Assembly: GCA_964448185.1 (NCBI GenBank)
Contig: CAYUVO010000021.1
Span: 1 to 35,473 of the forward strand
From: OFTM382 sp964448185
GTDB lineage: Bacteria > Planctomycetota > Phycisphaerae > Phycisphaerales > UBA1924
Reading direction: 5' to 3'
Length of the DNA stretch: 35,473 bases
Shown here: piece by piece, positions 27,687 through 35,217 of the stretch
Numbering within the stretch: the stretch's first letter is position 1
How the letters are laid out: every line of letters starts with the position of its first letter
Position numbers and translations under genes: made by a program
The notes under the pieces: model-generated
What the model was told of the DNA's origin: nothing
The model's database searches: none
What the model saw: only the letters and a program-made list of their open reading frames with translations

Positions 27687-29078
27687 CTAGAACCGGCACA
27701 AGACCAACGAATCGTTCTGGCCCCCAAACCCGAAGCTGTTCGTCAGGCACACATCAACTCCGCCCCGTCCCCCGCCCTGAGCCCCGCCCAGCGCATTCAG
27801 ATCCCGAGCCGCGTTGGGCACCACGTCTAGATCGCACTCGGGATCCTGATCGTCCACATTAATCGTCGGCGGCAACCACCCCGTCCCGATCGCCTGCACA
27901 CACGCGATCACCTCCACCACACCCGCTGCCTGAATCAGGTGCCCCATCATCGACTTGATCGAACTCACCGCAAGCGAGCTCGACTGCTCGCCGAACAGCG
28001 CCTTGATCGCACGAGTCTCGACCGAATCGTTTTCCTTTGTACCCGTGCCGTGCGCCGAGATGTAGTCCACCATCGGGCGTCCGCCCTCGCGAGCCGCATG
28101 CGGATCGAGCCCCGCCTGGCGCATCGCCCCCGCCATCGCCATCGTCGCGCCTGAGCCATCAGGGTGCATGTCCGTGATCCGAAACGCGTCGGCTGACGAC
28201 CCAAAGCCCGCGACTTCGGCGAGCACGTTCGCGCCGCGCTCGAGCGCGTGGTCGAGCGATTCAAGCACCACGATCCCGGCGCCTTCGCCCATCACGAATC
28301 CGTCGCGGCCGCGATCAAACGGCCTCGACGCTCGCTCGGGTTCATCTCGCCTCGTGCTCATCGCGGTAAGCCGCATGAACCCCGTCATCCCCAAGGGGTG
28401 CAGCATCGAATGGCACCCGCCCGCAAGCATCACCTGCGCATCGCCCCGCCGGATGATCGCCGATGCTTCGCCAATCGCCTGCGTGCTCGCTGCGCACGCG
28501 GTCATGCAGTTCATCGCCGGGCCACAAGCCCCCACCAACTCGGCGACATGCGCCACCGCCACGTTGGGCTCTTGCTCGAACTCGCGGAGCGCGCTGAGCC
28601 GTGCGATCGCGGACTTGGCCCACTTGACCGGATCGCTCTGTCGCTGATCGGCATCCCACCCTTCGAGGTTCACGTCCACGAAGTTTTCGTAGTCGGGTGT
28701 CCCTTCGCCCGCGCCCAGATACACCCCCACCGTGCGCGCTTCGAGGCCCTTGTGCGCACCAAGCCCGGCCTGCTGCCACGCCTGTTGAGCACTCGCCAGT
28801 GCAAAGCGTGTGCTCCGGCCCGCCTGAACATGCACACGAACCTGCTCCGCCGACAGATGATCGTCGAGCGAAAACCCCTTGACCTCGGCTCCAAAGTTCG
28901 TCGAAAACTGCCCCGCCTCGAACCCCTCGATCGGCCCCACCGCGCTGCGACCCGCGAGCAGCCCCGCCCACGTCTGCGCCACGTCATGACCCAGAGGCGT
29001 CACCGCCCCTTGGCCCGTGATGACCACACGTCTGGCGTTCTCTTTGGCCGATTGGTTCTCCAGCGAGCGTTCACTCAT
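27687..29078 (-). CDS. fabF: Beta-ketoacyl-ACP synthase II-like ketosynthase, catalytically intact
   Basis: A 463-residue KAS with a complete Cys-His-His triad: Cys195 in MTACAAS, His343 in SAHGTGTKEND and His380 in KSMMGHLIQAAG. Other family marks are VVITGQGAVTPLG, RPFDRGRDGFVMGEGAG and NSFGFGGQN. It condenses malonyl-ACP with an acyl chain. ATG 29078 has GGAG 6 nt upstream, preferred to GTG 29090. It lies 15 nt after the GxxExxY gene and in one direction with a second, inactive-looking ketosynthase, so it may act as the alpha chain of a KS pair. Housekeeping FabF is the alternative, but no acpP, fabD or fabG is seen nearby. Confidence 0.9.
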   Translation of the reverse strand: MSERSLENQSAKENARRVVITGQGAVTPLGHDVAQTWAGLLAGRSAVGPIEGFEAGQFSTNFGAEVKGFSLDDHLSAEQVRVHVQAGRSTRFALASAQQAWQQAGLGAHKGLEARTVGVYLGAGEGTPDYENFVDVNLEGWDADQRQSDPVKWAKSAIARLSALREFEQEPNVAVAHVAELVGACGPAMNCMTACAASTQAIGEASAIIRRGDAQVMLAGGCHSMLHPLGMTGFMRLTAMSTRRDEPERASRPFDRGRDGFVMGEGAGIVVLESLDHALERGANVLAEVAGFGSSADAFRITDMHPDGSGATMAMAGAMRQAGLDPHAAREGGRPMVDYISAHGTGTKENDSVETRAIKALFGEQSSSLAVSSIKSMMGHLIQAAGVVEVIACVQAIGTGWLPPTINVDDQDPECDLDVVPNAARDLNALGGAQGGGRGGVDVCLTNSFGFGGQNDSLVLCRF

Positions 29079-29093
29079 GGCGATCTCCACACT

Positions 29094-29636
29094 TCACTCA
29101 CTGGGCTCGTCGTCCTCGTACTCGTGGTCGTCCTCGGGCTGCGGGTTGAGCTTGTCGTGGTTGAGCACACGCACCAAGCCGTCCTTGAGCCGGCGCTCAC
29201 CGAAGTTGACGATCAGCCCGAGTTCCTTGTCCGCCGCTCGCAGTTGTGCGCGCAGCTTGGTCCTCTCTGCCGACCCCACCTCGCCCACCCGCGCCAGCAC
29301 CTCAACCAAAAACCGCTCGCCGACATACATCGTCGCGACCGTCTGGCCCACGATGTCGCCATCAAAGTCAACATCGAACGAGTGGTTGAGCTGATAGCTC
29401 ACCTCTTCCTCGTCAAGCTCCAAACAGAGCGCCTTGAGATACACGTCCGCGTCGTACCCGGGGCCGAGGATCTTGTGAACCTCGATACCACACCCGATCA
29501 CCTTTCGGCTCATCTCCGTCAACGCCGGATCAAGATCGCTTAGCGGGATCCCCCGCCGATCTCCACCACTCCCGCCACCACCGTGCCCGCCTTTGCGCCC
29601 GCCCCCATGCCCGCTGCTGTGATGTCTGTCGCCCAT
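29094..29636 (-). CDS. GxxExxY-family protein with degraded nuclease motif
   Basis: A 180-residue protein. The first 35 residues are His/Gly-rich (HHSSGHGGGRKGGHGGGG), possibly metal-binding or disordered. The rest follows the GxxExxY (PDDEXK_3-like) pattern: LTEMSRKVIGCGIEVHKILGPGYDADVYLKALCLEL, then LRAADKELGLIVNFGERRLKDGLVRVL. The name motif is G-x-x-x-x-x-Y (GPGYDADVY) without the Glu, and the strand that normally reads RADLLV...VELKA is VATMYVGERFLVEVLA, so the catalytic Asp is missing. The C-terminus is acidic. ATG 29636 has GGAG 7 nt upstream. It sits between two ketosynthase genes. The family's role is unknown, and here nuclease activity seems unlikely. Confidence 0.8.
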   Translation of the reverse strand: MGDRHHSSGHGGGRKGGHGGGGSGGDRRGIPLSDLDPALTEMSRKVIGCGIEVHKILGPGYDADVYLKALCLELDEEEVSYQLNHSFDVDFDGDIVGQTVATMYVGERFLVEVLARVGEVGSAERTKLRAQLRAADKELGLIVNFGERRLKDGLVRVLNHDKLNPQPEDDHEYEDDEPSE

Positions 29637-29699
29637 GTTGGATCTCCATAGAAGTTTGTAGATTGCCCGACGCTGCGCCCGCAGCATCAGCATATTGAA

Positions 29700-31130
29700 T
29701 CAACCGCCACCAACACTCTCCACCCGCCGCAACACAATCGCCGCGTTCTGTCCGCCCATCGAACTCGAACACACCAGCACCGTCTTGAGCACAGCACTCG
29801 TAGCTGAGCTTGTCCCCGCGAGCAAGCCGTCGGCTGGCTTCGAGCCGTGAAGCCTCGCGGGCAACATTTGCTCAGCGACCATCTTTGCACCCACTGCAAG
29901 CTGCAACGCTCCCGCGCCCGCCATGCATTCGCCCACGAACGGCCGCGTCGTCACGAGTGGCACCGATGCTAACCGCGCGCCGAACACCGCTCGCAGCGCG
30001 CCCGCCTCGGCGCGATCAAGCCAACCAACTCCCATCGCTGCAGGCACGATCGCGTCGACCTCGCCTGCCTTGATCCCCGCATCGTCCAAGGCAGATTCGA
30101 TCGCTCCCGCCAGCCCATGATTCACTGCCGGGCCGTCCTCGGCTCGCTCAAACTCGAGCCCCAGCCCCGACATCACAAGCCCCGACTGCCCCGCGCCAAA
30201 CCCCGCGACTTCTGCATAGACCTTTACTGTGCGCGCCATCGCTTCATCGAGCGCCTCGACCATCACCACCGCGCCGCCCTCACCGAGCAGCCCTCCCGTT
30301 GATGCAAAGTCATAAGGCCGACAGAACAAGCCCGCATCGGTGCTCTCGCCCGTCGAAGCCAATCGGCCCGCGAGCTCCATCCGGGCCATCCCGAGCAAGT
30401 TGAGCTTGTTCTCCGCTCCACCCGCAAAGCACGCCTCGGCATCGCCACGCTCGATGACCCGCGCAGCTTCTCCAGCGCTGAGCAACCCGCTGGCCTCGCC
30501 ACAGGTGATCGTGTTGCTCGGACCCTCGGAGCCATGCAAGATCGAAACGTGGCACGCGAGCATGTTCGGCAGATACTTGAGCAACCACAAAGGCTGCAAG
30601 TTCGCCATCGCGCCATCAACCCCGGGTTGAGATCCAGGCGCACTGCCCCATCGCAACCAGCAAAACCGCTCCTCGCCATCCGCCCCCCCATCCACCTCCA
30701 CCACGCTCGTCGTCAGCGCCCGACTCAGCTCGGTCGTCTCCGCTGCGATCAGACCCGCACCGATCTGACACCCGAGGCGACCGCCCGGATACGTTGTCGC
30801 TCCGTCTTGAGCCTCGATCCGCGTGACCAGACCCGCATCGCGCACCGCCTCACCCGCAGCCGCCACCGCAAGCTCGATATCCCGAGCCATCACCTTGACC
30901 GCTTTGCGGTAGCTCTTGGGCACGTGGTCGCGGGCACTAAAGGCTTTGCCATCTTGAGCGGGAACCTCGCCCCCGAGCCGTGAAGCGAACCCCGCTGGAT
31001 CAAAGCGTGTGATCGGCCCGAGCCCGCTGCCCCCCCCCATGCCAGCCGCCATGCCTGCCCACAGAGCGTCCATCCCGGTGCCCAGCGCCGAAACCGCTCC
31101 AAGACCTGTAATCGCAACCCGTCGACGCAT
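29700..31130 (-). CDS. Ketosynthase-like protein lacking the catalytic triad (KS-beta/chain-length-factor-like)
   Basis: A 476-residue protein with the thiolase-fold KAS layout (VAITGLGAVSALG; LLGEGGAVVMVEALDEA; SSMGGQNAAIVLRR). By hand alignment to the partner at 27687-29078, the active Cys is Glu212 (TCGEASG against TACAAS), the HGTGT His is Ala (VPAAMGVG), and the GH His is Glu (VGECMAGAG). Such inactive subunits pair with an active KS in type II polyketide, aryl polyene and related systems, where they shape the product chain. It is the first gene of the three-gene cluster. ATG 31130 has no ribosome site; TACACT ends 8 nt upstream, suggesting a leaderless mRNA. Confidence 0.87.
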   Translation of the reverse strand: MRRRVAITGLGAVSALGTGMDALWAGMAAGMGGGSGLGPITRFDPAGFASRLGGEVPAQDGKAFSARDHVPKSYRKAVKVMARDIELAVAAAGEAVRDAGLVTRIEAQDGATTYPGGRLGCQIGAGLIAAETTELSRALTTSVVEVDGGADGEERFCWLRWGSAPGSQPGVDGAMANLQPLWLLKYLPNMLACHVSILHGSEGPSNTITCGEASGLLSAGEAARVIERGDAEACFAGGAENKLNLLGMARMELAGRLASTGESTDAGLFCRPYDFASTGGLLGEGGAVVMVEALDEAMARTVKVYAEVAGFGAGQSGLVMSGLGLEFERAEDGPAVNHGLAGAIESALDDAGIKAGEVDAIVPAAMGVGWLDRAEAGALRAVFGARLASVPLVTTRPFVGECMAGAGALQLAVGAKMVAEQMLPARLHGSKPADGLLAGTSSATSAVLKTVLVCSSSMGGQNAAIVLRRVESVGGG

Positions 31131-31138
31131 GCGCCGCC

Positions 31139-31144
31139 AGTGTA
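31139..31144 (-). promoter_or_regulatory. -10 hexamer of a probable leaderless promoter (ketosynthase cluster)
   Basis: TACACT on the minus strand ends 8 nt before ATG 31130, with no Shine-Dalgarno site. No convincing -35 is visible. The opposite strand drives the membrane protein gene at 31182, so this 51-bp gap holds divergent promoters. Confidence 0.35.
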
Positions 31145-31181
31145 GAGCCAACGATCGCTCTTGGCCGATACCACCTCACCG

Positions 31182-31676
31182 ATGGGTCGCCCACTCTTCA
31201 ACTTGCCCAGCCCCTCGTGGCTCTTCCTCATCGCAGGCTTCGCCCTGCTCGCCTCGGCGGTCATCCTGCCTGCGCAGGCCGATCTGCGGGTCGTGGTCTG
31301 GCAACGCGACCGGGCATTGGCCGCCGAAGCCATCCAAAAAGAGCGGTTCTTTCGCCATCAACAATATCTCGCAGCCGTCGAATCGAGGGATCCCACCGTG
31401 GTCCGCTCACTCGTGCTCACCCAGCTCCGACGCTTGCCCGAGGGCCGAACGCCGCTCATCGGGGCCCGCCTCTCCCGCGATCAGCTCCCCGATGCCAACA
31501 TCCTCCCGGATCTCGACCCGCCCCAGGCCATGCCCCCGCCGCCGCCCGAGGCGAGGTCCTTGCTCGAACGCCTGACCACCAGCCGAAGCTCTCGGCCTTG
31601 GCTCGTGATCGTCTCGGCGCTGATGGTCCTCGTGGGCTTGCTGCCCGCGGCTGAACCCAAACGACGATCCATCTGA
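31182..31676 (+). CDS. Hypothetical membrane protein
   Basis: A 164-residue protein with an N-terminal membrane helix (SWLFLIAGFALLASAVILPA), a helical charged middle (QRDRALAAEAIQKERFFRHQQYLAAVESRDPTV split by short turns), a Pro-rich stretch (PPQAMPPPPPEA) and a C-terminal helix (PWLVIVSALMVLVGLLPAA). The middle would lie on one side of the membrane between the two helices. I do not recognise the family. It is divergent from the ketosynthase cluster and 48 nt upstream of rnpA in the same direction, occupying the place where rpmH often sits. ATG 31182 is preferred over TTG 31161; neither has a ribosome site. Confidence 0.65.
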   Translation: MGRPLFNLPSPSWLFLIAGFALLASAVILPAQADLRVVVWQRDRALAAEAIQKERFFRHQQYLAAVESRDPTVVRSLVLTQLRRLPEGRTPLIGARLSRDQLPDANILPDLDPPQAMPPPPPEARSLLERLTTSRSSRPWLVIVSALMVLVGLLPAAEPKRRSI

Positions 31677-31710
31677 ATCGGAACTTGGCTGCTGGCCCGT
31701 ATCATGCCCA

Positions 31711-31716
31711 TATCAT
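31711..31716 (+). promoter_or_regulatory. -10 hexamer of a probable leaderless promoter for rnpA
   Basis: TATCAT ends 8 nt before GTG 31725. A second TATCAT lies 11 nt upstream at 31700-31705. No clear -35 with good spacing was found. Confidence 0.35.
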
Positions 31717-31724
31717 GGGTCATC

Positions 31725-32135
31725 GTGCCTCTGACACCCCCCGCACCATCACCCAGAGCGACCTTTCGCAGACGCCATCGGCTCTCGGGATCGGATGCGT
31801 TTTCACACGTCTTCAAGACGGGCGTCCGTAAGGCGTCGGGGCCGTTCATGCTCATCGCGGTACCGAACAAGTCCCCCGAGCATCGGCTCGGGCTGTCGGT
31901 TGGCAAGCGGGTGGGCGGTGCGGTGCGTCGGGTCGCGGTCAAGCGTCGGCTCCGCGAGGCGTTCCGTTTGAGCCGCGCTGAGCTTCCCTCTGCTCCCGAA
32001 GCCATCGGCTACGACTGGGTCATCGCGGTCCGATCGCACCCACCCATGACCACCAAGCAGTATCAGGAGGCGTTTACCACCCTCGCGGCACGAGTTTCGC
32101 GAGAATGGCATAAAAGAGCGTCTCGTGGAGCGTGA
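31725..32135 (+). CDS. rnpA: Ribonuclease P protein component
   Basis: A basic 136-residue protein that assists the RNase P RNA in cutting the 5' leader from pre-tRNA. It starts into the family pattern FRRRHRLSGSDAFSHVFKTGVRK, followed by HRLGLSVGKRVGGAVRRVAVKRRLREAFRLSR, which contains the RNR-type motif with KRRLRE, and ends DWVIAVRSHPPMTTKQYQEAFTTL. GTG 31725 is preferred because TATCAT ends 8 nt before it and the family seldom has a longer N-terminus; ATG 31704 is in frame. It overlaps yidD by 11 nt, the common rnpA-yidD pairing. No rpmH precedes it. Confidence 0.9.
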   Translation: MPLTPPAPSPRATFRRRHRLSGSDAFSHVFKTGVRKASGPFMLIAVPNKSPEHRLGLSVGKRVGGAVRRVAVKRRLREAFRLSRAELPSAPEAIGYDWVIAVRSHPPMTTKQYQEAFTTLAARVSREWHKRASRGA

Positions 32136-32553
32136 CCCGCCCTCAACCCCGCTTGATGCCCCTGCCAACCGCTCAGGACCCACGCGCCTTGGGCGTCTTG
32201 CCAGCCTGCCATTTACTGCGGTCATCCTCCTCTACCGGATCACTCTCTCACCCCTCATGGGCGGCCAATGCCGATTCGAGCCGAGTTGCAGCAAGTACGG
32301 CCTCGAGGCCTACCGCCACCATGGCGCCCTCCGAGGCACCACCCTGACCCTCACGCGAATCCTCCGGTGCCAACCCTTTTCCAAAGGTGGATACGATCCC
32401 GTCCCGCTCTGGGGTCAACCAAGGAGCCCCACCATCACCGCCCCAAAAATCAATCAGGCTCCAGACCGAGCAGACGCAACATCTGCGCGATACCGTGCCA
32501 GTGACCAGAGTTCACGCCCCCGGGGGGACGCGACCGATCAGGAACAGCGATGA
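32125..32553 (+). CDS. yidD: Membrane protein insertion efficiency factor YidD
   Basis: A 142-residue protein. The core from residue 25 to 95 is diagnostic: LPFTAVILLYRITLSPLMGGQCRFEPSCSKYGLEAYRHHGALRG in pieces, then RILRCQPFSKGGYDPVP. Three Cys of the family (QCRFEPSC and RC) are present. YidD aids YidC-dependent insertion of inner-membrane proteins. It starts at GTG 32125 inside the end of rnpA. The 45-residue C-terminal tail is longer than usual, polar and probably disordered. The stop overlaps the TetR start as ATGA. The usual downstream yidC is absent here. Confidence 0.92.
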   Translation: MERDPPSTPLDAPANRSGPTRLGRLASLPFTAVILLYRITLSPLMGGQCRFEPSCSKYGLEAYRHHGALRGTTLTLTRILRCQPFSKGGYDPVPLWGQPRSPTITAPKINQAPDRADATSARYRASDQSSRPRGDATDQEQR

Positions 32554-33167
32554 GCCGACTGCCCGCCGCCGAAAGACGTACCCAGCTTCTGGATTGTGCC
32601 GCCGACCTGTTCGCGGAACGTGGCTATGCGCGCTCCACCACCGCCGAGCTCGCCAAAGCCGCCGGCGTCACCGAACCGATCATCTACCGACACTTCAAGT
32701 CCAAACGCGACCTGTTTGTCGAGCTCATCCGTCGCACGGGTGAACAGACCCTCGAACGCTGGAGCGAGCATCTTGCGGGTGCCGACGACCCGGCTGAACG
32801 GCTCAAACGGCTGATCGGGGACAACCCGATGGTTGCCGATTCGGGCCGCCTGGGCTACCGCGTGTTTCTCCAAGCCATTTCAGAGGTCGGGCATGAAGAG
32901 GTCATCCGTGAAGCGGTCGAGGACCACCTCCGCAAGCTGCACCACTTTCTTCAAGACGAACTCCAACATGCCCAGGACAACCACCGGGTCACCAGCCGTT
33001 TTTTTTTTTATGTTATGGCGTGGATGGTGATCTACACCGGGCTCGGTTACGGCGTGAGTTCGGCGATGCAGATCCCCGGCCACGGCGTCGATGCCACCAC
33101 CGGCATGCACGTTCAGGAAGTCATCGCCCGGATTCTCGTCGGCCGTGGCACCGAAGGCCCCCCCTAA
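32550..33167 (+). CDS. TetR-family transcriptional regulator
   Basis: A 205-residue DNA-binding protein. The N-terminal helix-turn-helix is typical: RRTQLLDCAADLFAERGYARSTTAELAKAAGVTEPIIYRHFKSKRDLF, with the recognition helix around VTEPIIYRHF. The C-terminal ligand-binding and dimer domain (about 60-195) is not assignable to a ligand; it contains an aromatic hydrophobic helix FFFYVMAWMVIYTGLGYGVSSAM. AGGA lies about 7 nt upstream of ATG 32550, and translation is coupled to yidD by ATGA. An 11-T run at codons 150-154 is a slippage-prone tract. The target is unknown; it may regulate its own operon or the genes that follow. Confidence 0.9.
   Translation: MSRLPAAERRTQLLDCAADLFAERGYARSTTAELAKAAGVTEPIIYRHFKSKRDLFVELIRRTGEQTLERWSEHLAGADDPAERLKRLIGDNPMVADSGRLGYRVFLQAISEVGHEEVIREAVEDHLRKLHHFLQDELQHAQDNHRVTSRFFFYVMAWMVIYTGLGYGVSSAMQIPGHGVDATTGMHVQEVIARILVGRGTEGPP
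32999..33009 (+). repeat. 11-T homopolymer inside the TetR gene
   Basis: Eleven consecutive T encode Phe-Phe-Phe and parts of Arg and Tyr codons. Such a tract is unusual in this GC-rich sequence, where Phe is normally TTC, and could allow replication or transcriptional slippage in the regulator's ligand domain. Confidence 0.85.
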
Positions 33168-33217
33168 GAGCCCGACCCTCAGAGCCTCCCTTCCTGCCCA
33201 ACTCGCCCCATGCCTCC

Positions 33218-33223
33218 TACGCT
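33218..33223 (+). promoter_or_regulatory. -10 hexamer of a probable leaderless promoter (cysteine desulfurase)
   Basis: TACGCT ends 7 nt before GTG 33231, where the family's conserved N-terminus begins. No Shine-Dalgarno site is present. Confidence 0.35.
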
Positions 33224-33230
33224 CTGGGCA

Positions 33231-34382
33231 GTGCTGTATTTGGACAACAACGCAACGACCCAGCCCAGCAAGGGCGTATGCGAAGCGATGGCTCAGGCTC
33301 TCTGCAAGCTCTGGCCCAACCCGTCGAGCCTGCACCGCCCGGGTCAAGAAGCCCGCCATGCGATCGAGCTGGCAAGGCGGGAGATCGCCGATCTGGTCGG
33401 AGCCCGCCCCCGCGAGATCGTTTTTACTGGTTCGGGCACCGAAGCTCTCGATCTTGCCATCCGGGGCACCATCGCCGCCACCGGAAAATCAGTGCTCGTC
33501 ACCAATCACGGCGAGCACGCTGCGGTCCGAATGCTCGCCAAGACGTTCGAGGCTCAAGGCCAGGAGGTTCGCTACTTGCCGCTCGATGCCAAAGGGCTCG
33601 TCATCCCCGAGGCGTTGCCCGAGCTGCTCGAAGAGGGCGATGTGGCGCTGGTCAGCATCCAGTGGGCCAACAACGAGACCGGCGCGATCCAGCCCATCGA
33701 ACGCCTCGGCGAGATCTGCGCCAAAGCCAACGTCTGTTTCCATACCGACGCCACGCAGTGGATCGGCAAAATGCCCACCGACGTGCGCACGCTGCCCGTT
33801 GATCTGCTCACCGGATCGGCGCACAAGTTCTACGGCCCCAAGGGGGTCGGCTTCCTCTGGATCCGCTCGGGCATCGGCTGCAAGCCCACCCTTATGGGTT
33901 CGCAAGAACTCGGCAGGCGCGGCGGCACCGAGAACACACCGGGCATCATCGGCACCGGGATCGCGGCACGAGAGGCCCGCGAGTGGCTCAAGGACGAGTC
34001 TCGCCGTGAGCAGCAACGAACCATCCGCGACCGCTTCGAGCAGCGGGTCCTCAAGGACCATCCAACCGCCCGCGTCAACGGCCCGACTGATCCCGCCGAG
34101 CGTGTCTGGAACACCACCAACATCGGGTTCCCCCGGCTCGACGGCCAAGCCCTGCTGCTCTCGCTGAGCGAACGCGGCGTGTGCTGTTCGGGCGGCTCGG
34201 CGTGCTCGTCAGGCTCGATCGAGGCCAGCCCGGTGCTCGTGGCAATGGGCGTGCCTGAGCCCTTCGCCCATGGCTCGCTGCGATTCTCGATCAGCAAGCA
34301 CACCACCGCCGACGAGGTGGACGAGGCGGCAGCGATCCTGAGCGAATGCGTCGAGCGGCTCAGCGCGGCACTGCCGACTTGA
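33231..34382 (+). CDS. Cysteine desulfurase (NifS/IscS-like class V aminotransferase)
   Basis: A 383-residue PLP enzyme that takes sulfur from L-cysteine for Fe-S clusters or thiolation. Start GTG 33231 makes the protein begin LYLDNNATT as in the family; ATG 33210 is an alternative. Seen: HRPGQEARHAIELARREIADLVGA, TGSGTEALDLAIRG, the PLP-stacking His in NHGEHAA, Asp in FHTDATQW, the Schiff-base Lys in TGSAHKFYGPKGVG, RRGGTENT, and the persulfide Cys in GGSACSSGS. The adjacent Cys-Cys (GVCCSGG) is notable. The flexible SGSACSSG loop resembles group I enzymes. No iscU, sufU or other Fe-S assembly gene lies beside it. Confidence 0.92.
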   Translation: MLYLDNNATTQPSKGVCEAMAQALCKLWPNPSSLHRPGQEARHAIELARREIADLVGARPREIVFTGSGTEALDLAIRGTIAATGKSVLVTNHGEHAAVRMLAKTFEAQGQEVRYLPLDAKGLVIPEALPELLEEGDVALVSIQWANNETGAIQPIERLGEICAKANVCFHTDATQWIGKMPTDVRTLPVDLLTGSAHKFYGPKGVGFLWIRSGIGCKPTLMGSQELGRRGGTENTPGIIGTGIAAREAREWLKDESRREQQRTIRDRFEQRVLKDHPTARVNGPTDPAERVWNTTNIGFPRLDGQALLLSLSERGVCCSGGSACSSGSIEASPVLVAMGVPEPFAHGSLRFSISKHTTADEVDEAAAILSECVERLSAALPT

Positions 34383-34455
34383 TCCTCGGTGTTCTTGCTG
34401 GCATTCCCTTCCCGCCATTCCTCCCCACCCCCATCAACCCCGCTACGCTTGCGCC

Positions 34456-35160
34456 ATGTCTAATGCCCCCACGATGACGGATTTCGGCAGCCCCCACAGC
34501 CCCGTGGCTGAGCCCGAACGCACCAGCATCCTCGCGCTGCTGTCGATGATTAGTTCGCTGATCTGCTGCATCCCGGGCCTAAGCGTGCTGGGCACGTTTA
34601 TGGGCATTGGTGCGATCATCTCGATCGGCGGGGCCAACGGCAGGCTCGGCGGCCGGGGGATGGCGTGGACGGGCATCATCGTCGGCGTGCTGGTGACGAT
34701 GCTCTGGGGCGGGCTGGCGATCGGCGGAGCAAAGGCATGGAAAGAGGCTCAAGGCTTCCTCATCGACCTGAGCACCGAAGTCATCGCGATGGAATCGGGC
34801 GACTTTGACACCGCTCGCAAGCTGCTGACCGCGCAGGCGTCGACGGATACCAGCGACGAAGCGTTCGCAGAGTTCGTCGCGGCGTATCAGGCCGACTACG
34901 GCACGCTCGGAGAGCTTGACACCACCATCGGCGGCATGTTCAGCTCATTCGCGGCATCGGGGCAGGTCTTCCAGAGCTATCCGGGCGACGCTCCGATCCC
35001 GTTGGTCTTCAACACCTCGGGTGGCCCGGTCATGTTCGTCGTCGTGGCCACACAGATGGATATCGAGAACGCGGGCAACTCCAGCAACCCCTTCCGAGGC
35101 AACATCTACCAGATTGCGTTCCTGCGGGCCGACGGCTCGATCATGGAACTGGTGCCCTAG
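34456..35160 (+). CDS. DUF4190-like two-helix membrane protein
   Basis: A 234-residue protein. Residues 22-90 have the pattern of DUF4190 proteins: TSILALLSMISSLICCIPGLSVLGTFMGIGAI then GRLGGRGMAWTGIIVGVLVTMLWGGLAI, two Gly-rich helices joined by a short loop. The C-terminal 140 residues (LIDLSTEVIAMESGDFDTARKLLTAQASTDTSDEAFAEF and later strands) look like a soluble domain of unknown function outside the membrane. ATG 34456 has no ribosome site; TACGCT (34444-34449) ends 6 nt upstream. The 73-nt gap before it holds nothing else obvious. Confidence 0.75.
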   Translation: MSNAPTMTDFGSPHSPVAEPERTSILALLSMISSLICCIPGLSVLGTFMGIGAIISIGGANGRLGGRGMAWTGIIVGVLVTMLWGGLAIGGAKAWKEAQGFLIDLSTEVIAMESGDFDTARKLLTAQASTDTSDEAFAEFVAAYQADYGTLGELDTTIGGMFSSFAASGQVFQSYPGDAPIPLVFNTSGGPVMFVVVATQMDIENAGNSSNPFRGNIYQIAFLRADGSIMELVP

Positions 35161-35203
35161 CTCGTGCCAAAGAACGATGGCTACGCCGGGCGTGTCGCGC
35201 CTG

Positions 35204-35209
35204 TATAGT
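35204..35209 (+). promoter_or_regulatory. -10 hexamer of a probable leaderless promoter (ABC ATPase)
   Basis: TATAGT, a near-perfect -10, ends 8 nt before GTG 35218. No -35 is convincing and no Shine-Dalgarno site is present. Confidence 0.4.
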
Positions 35210-35217
35210 GGCGGATC

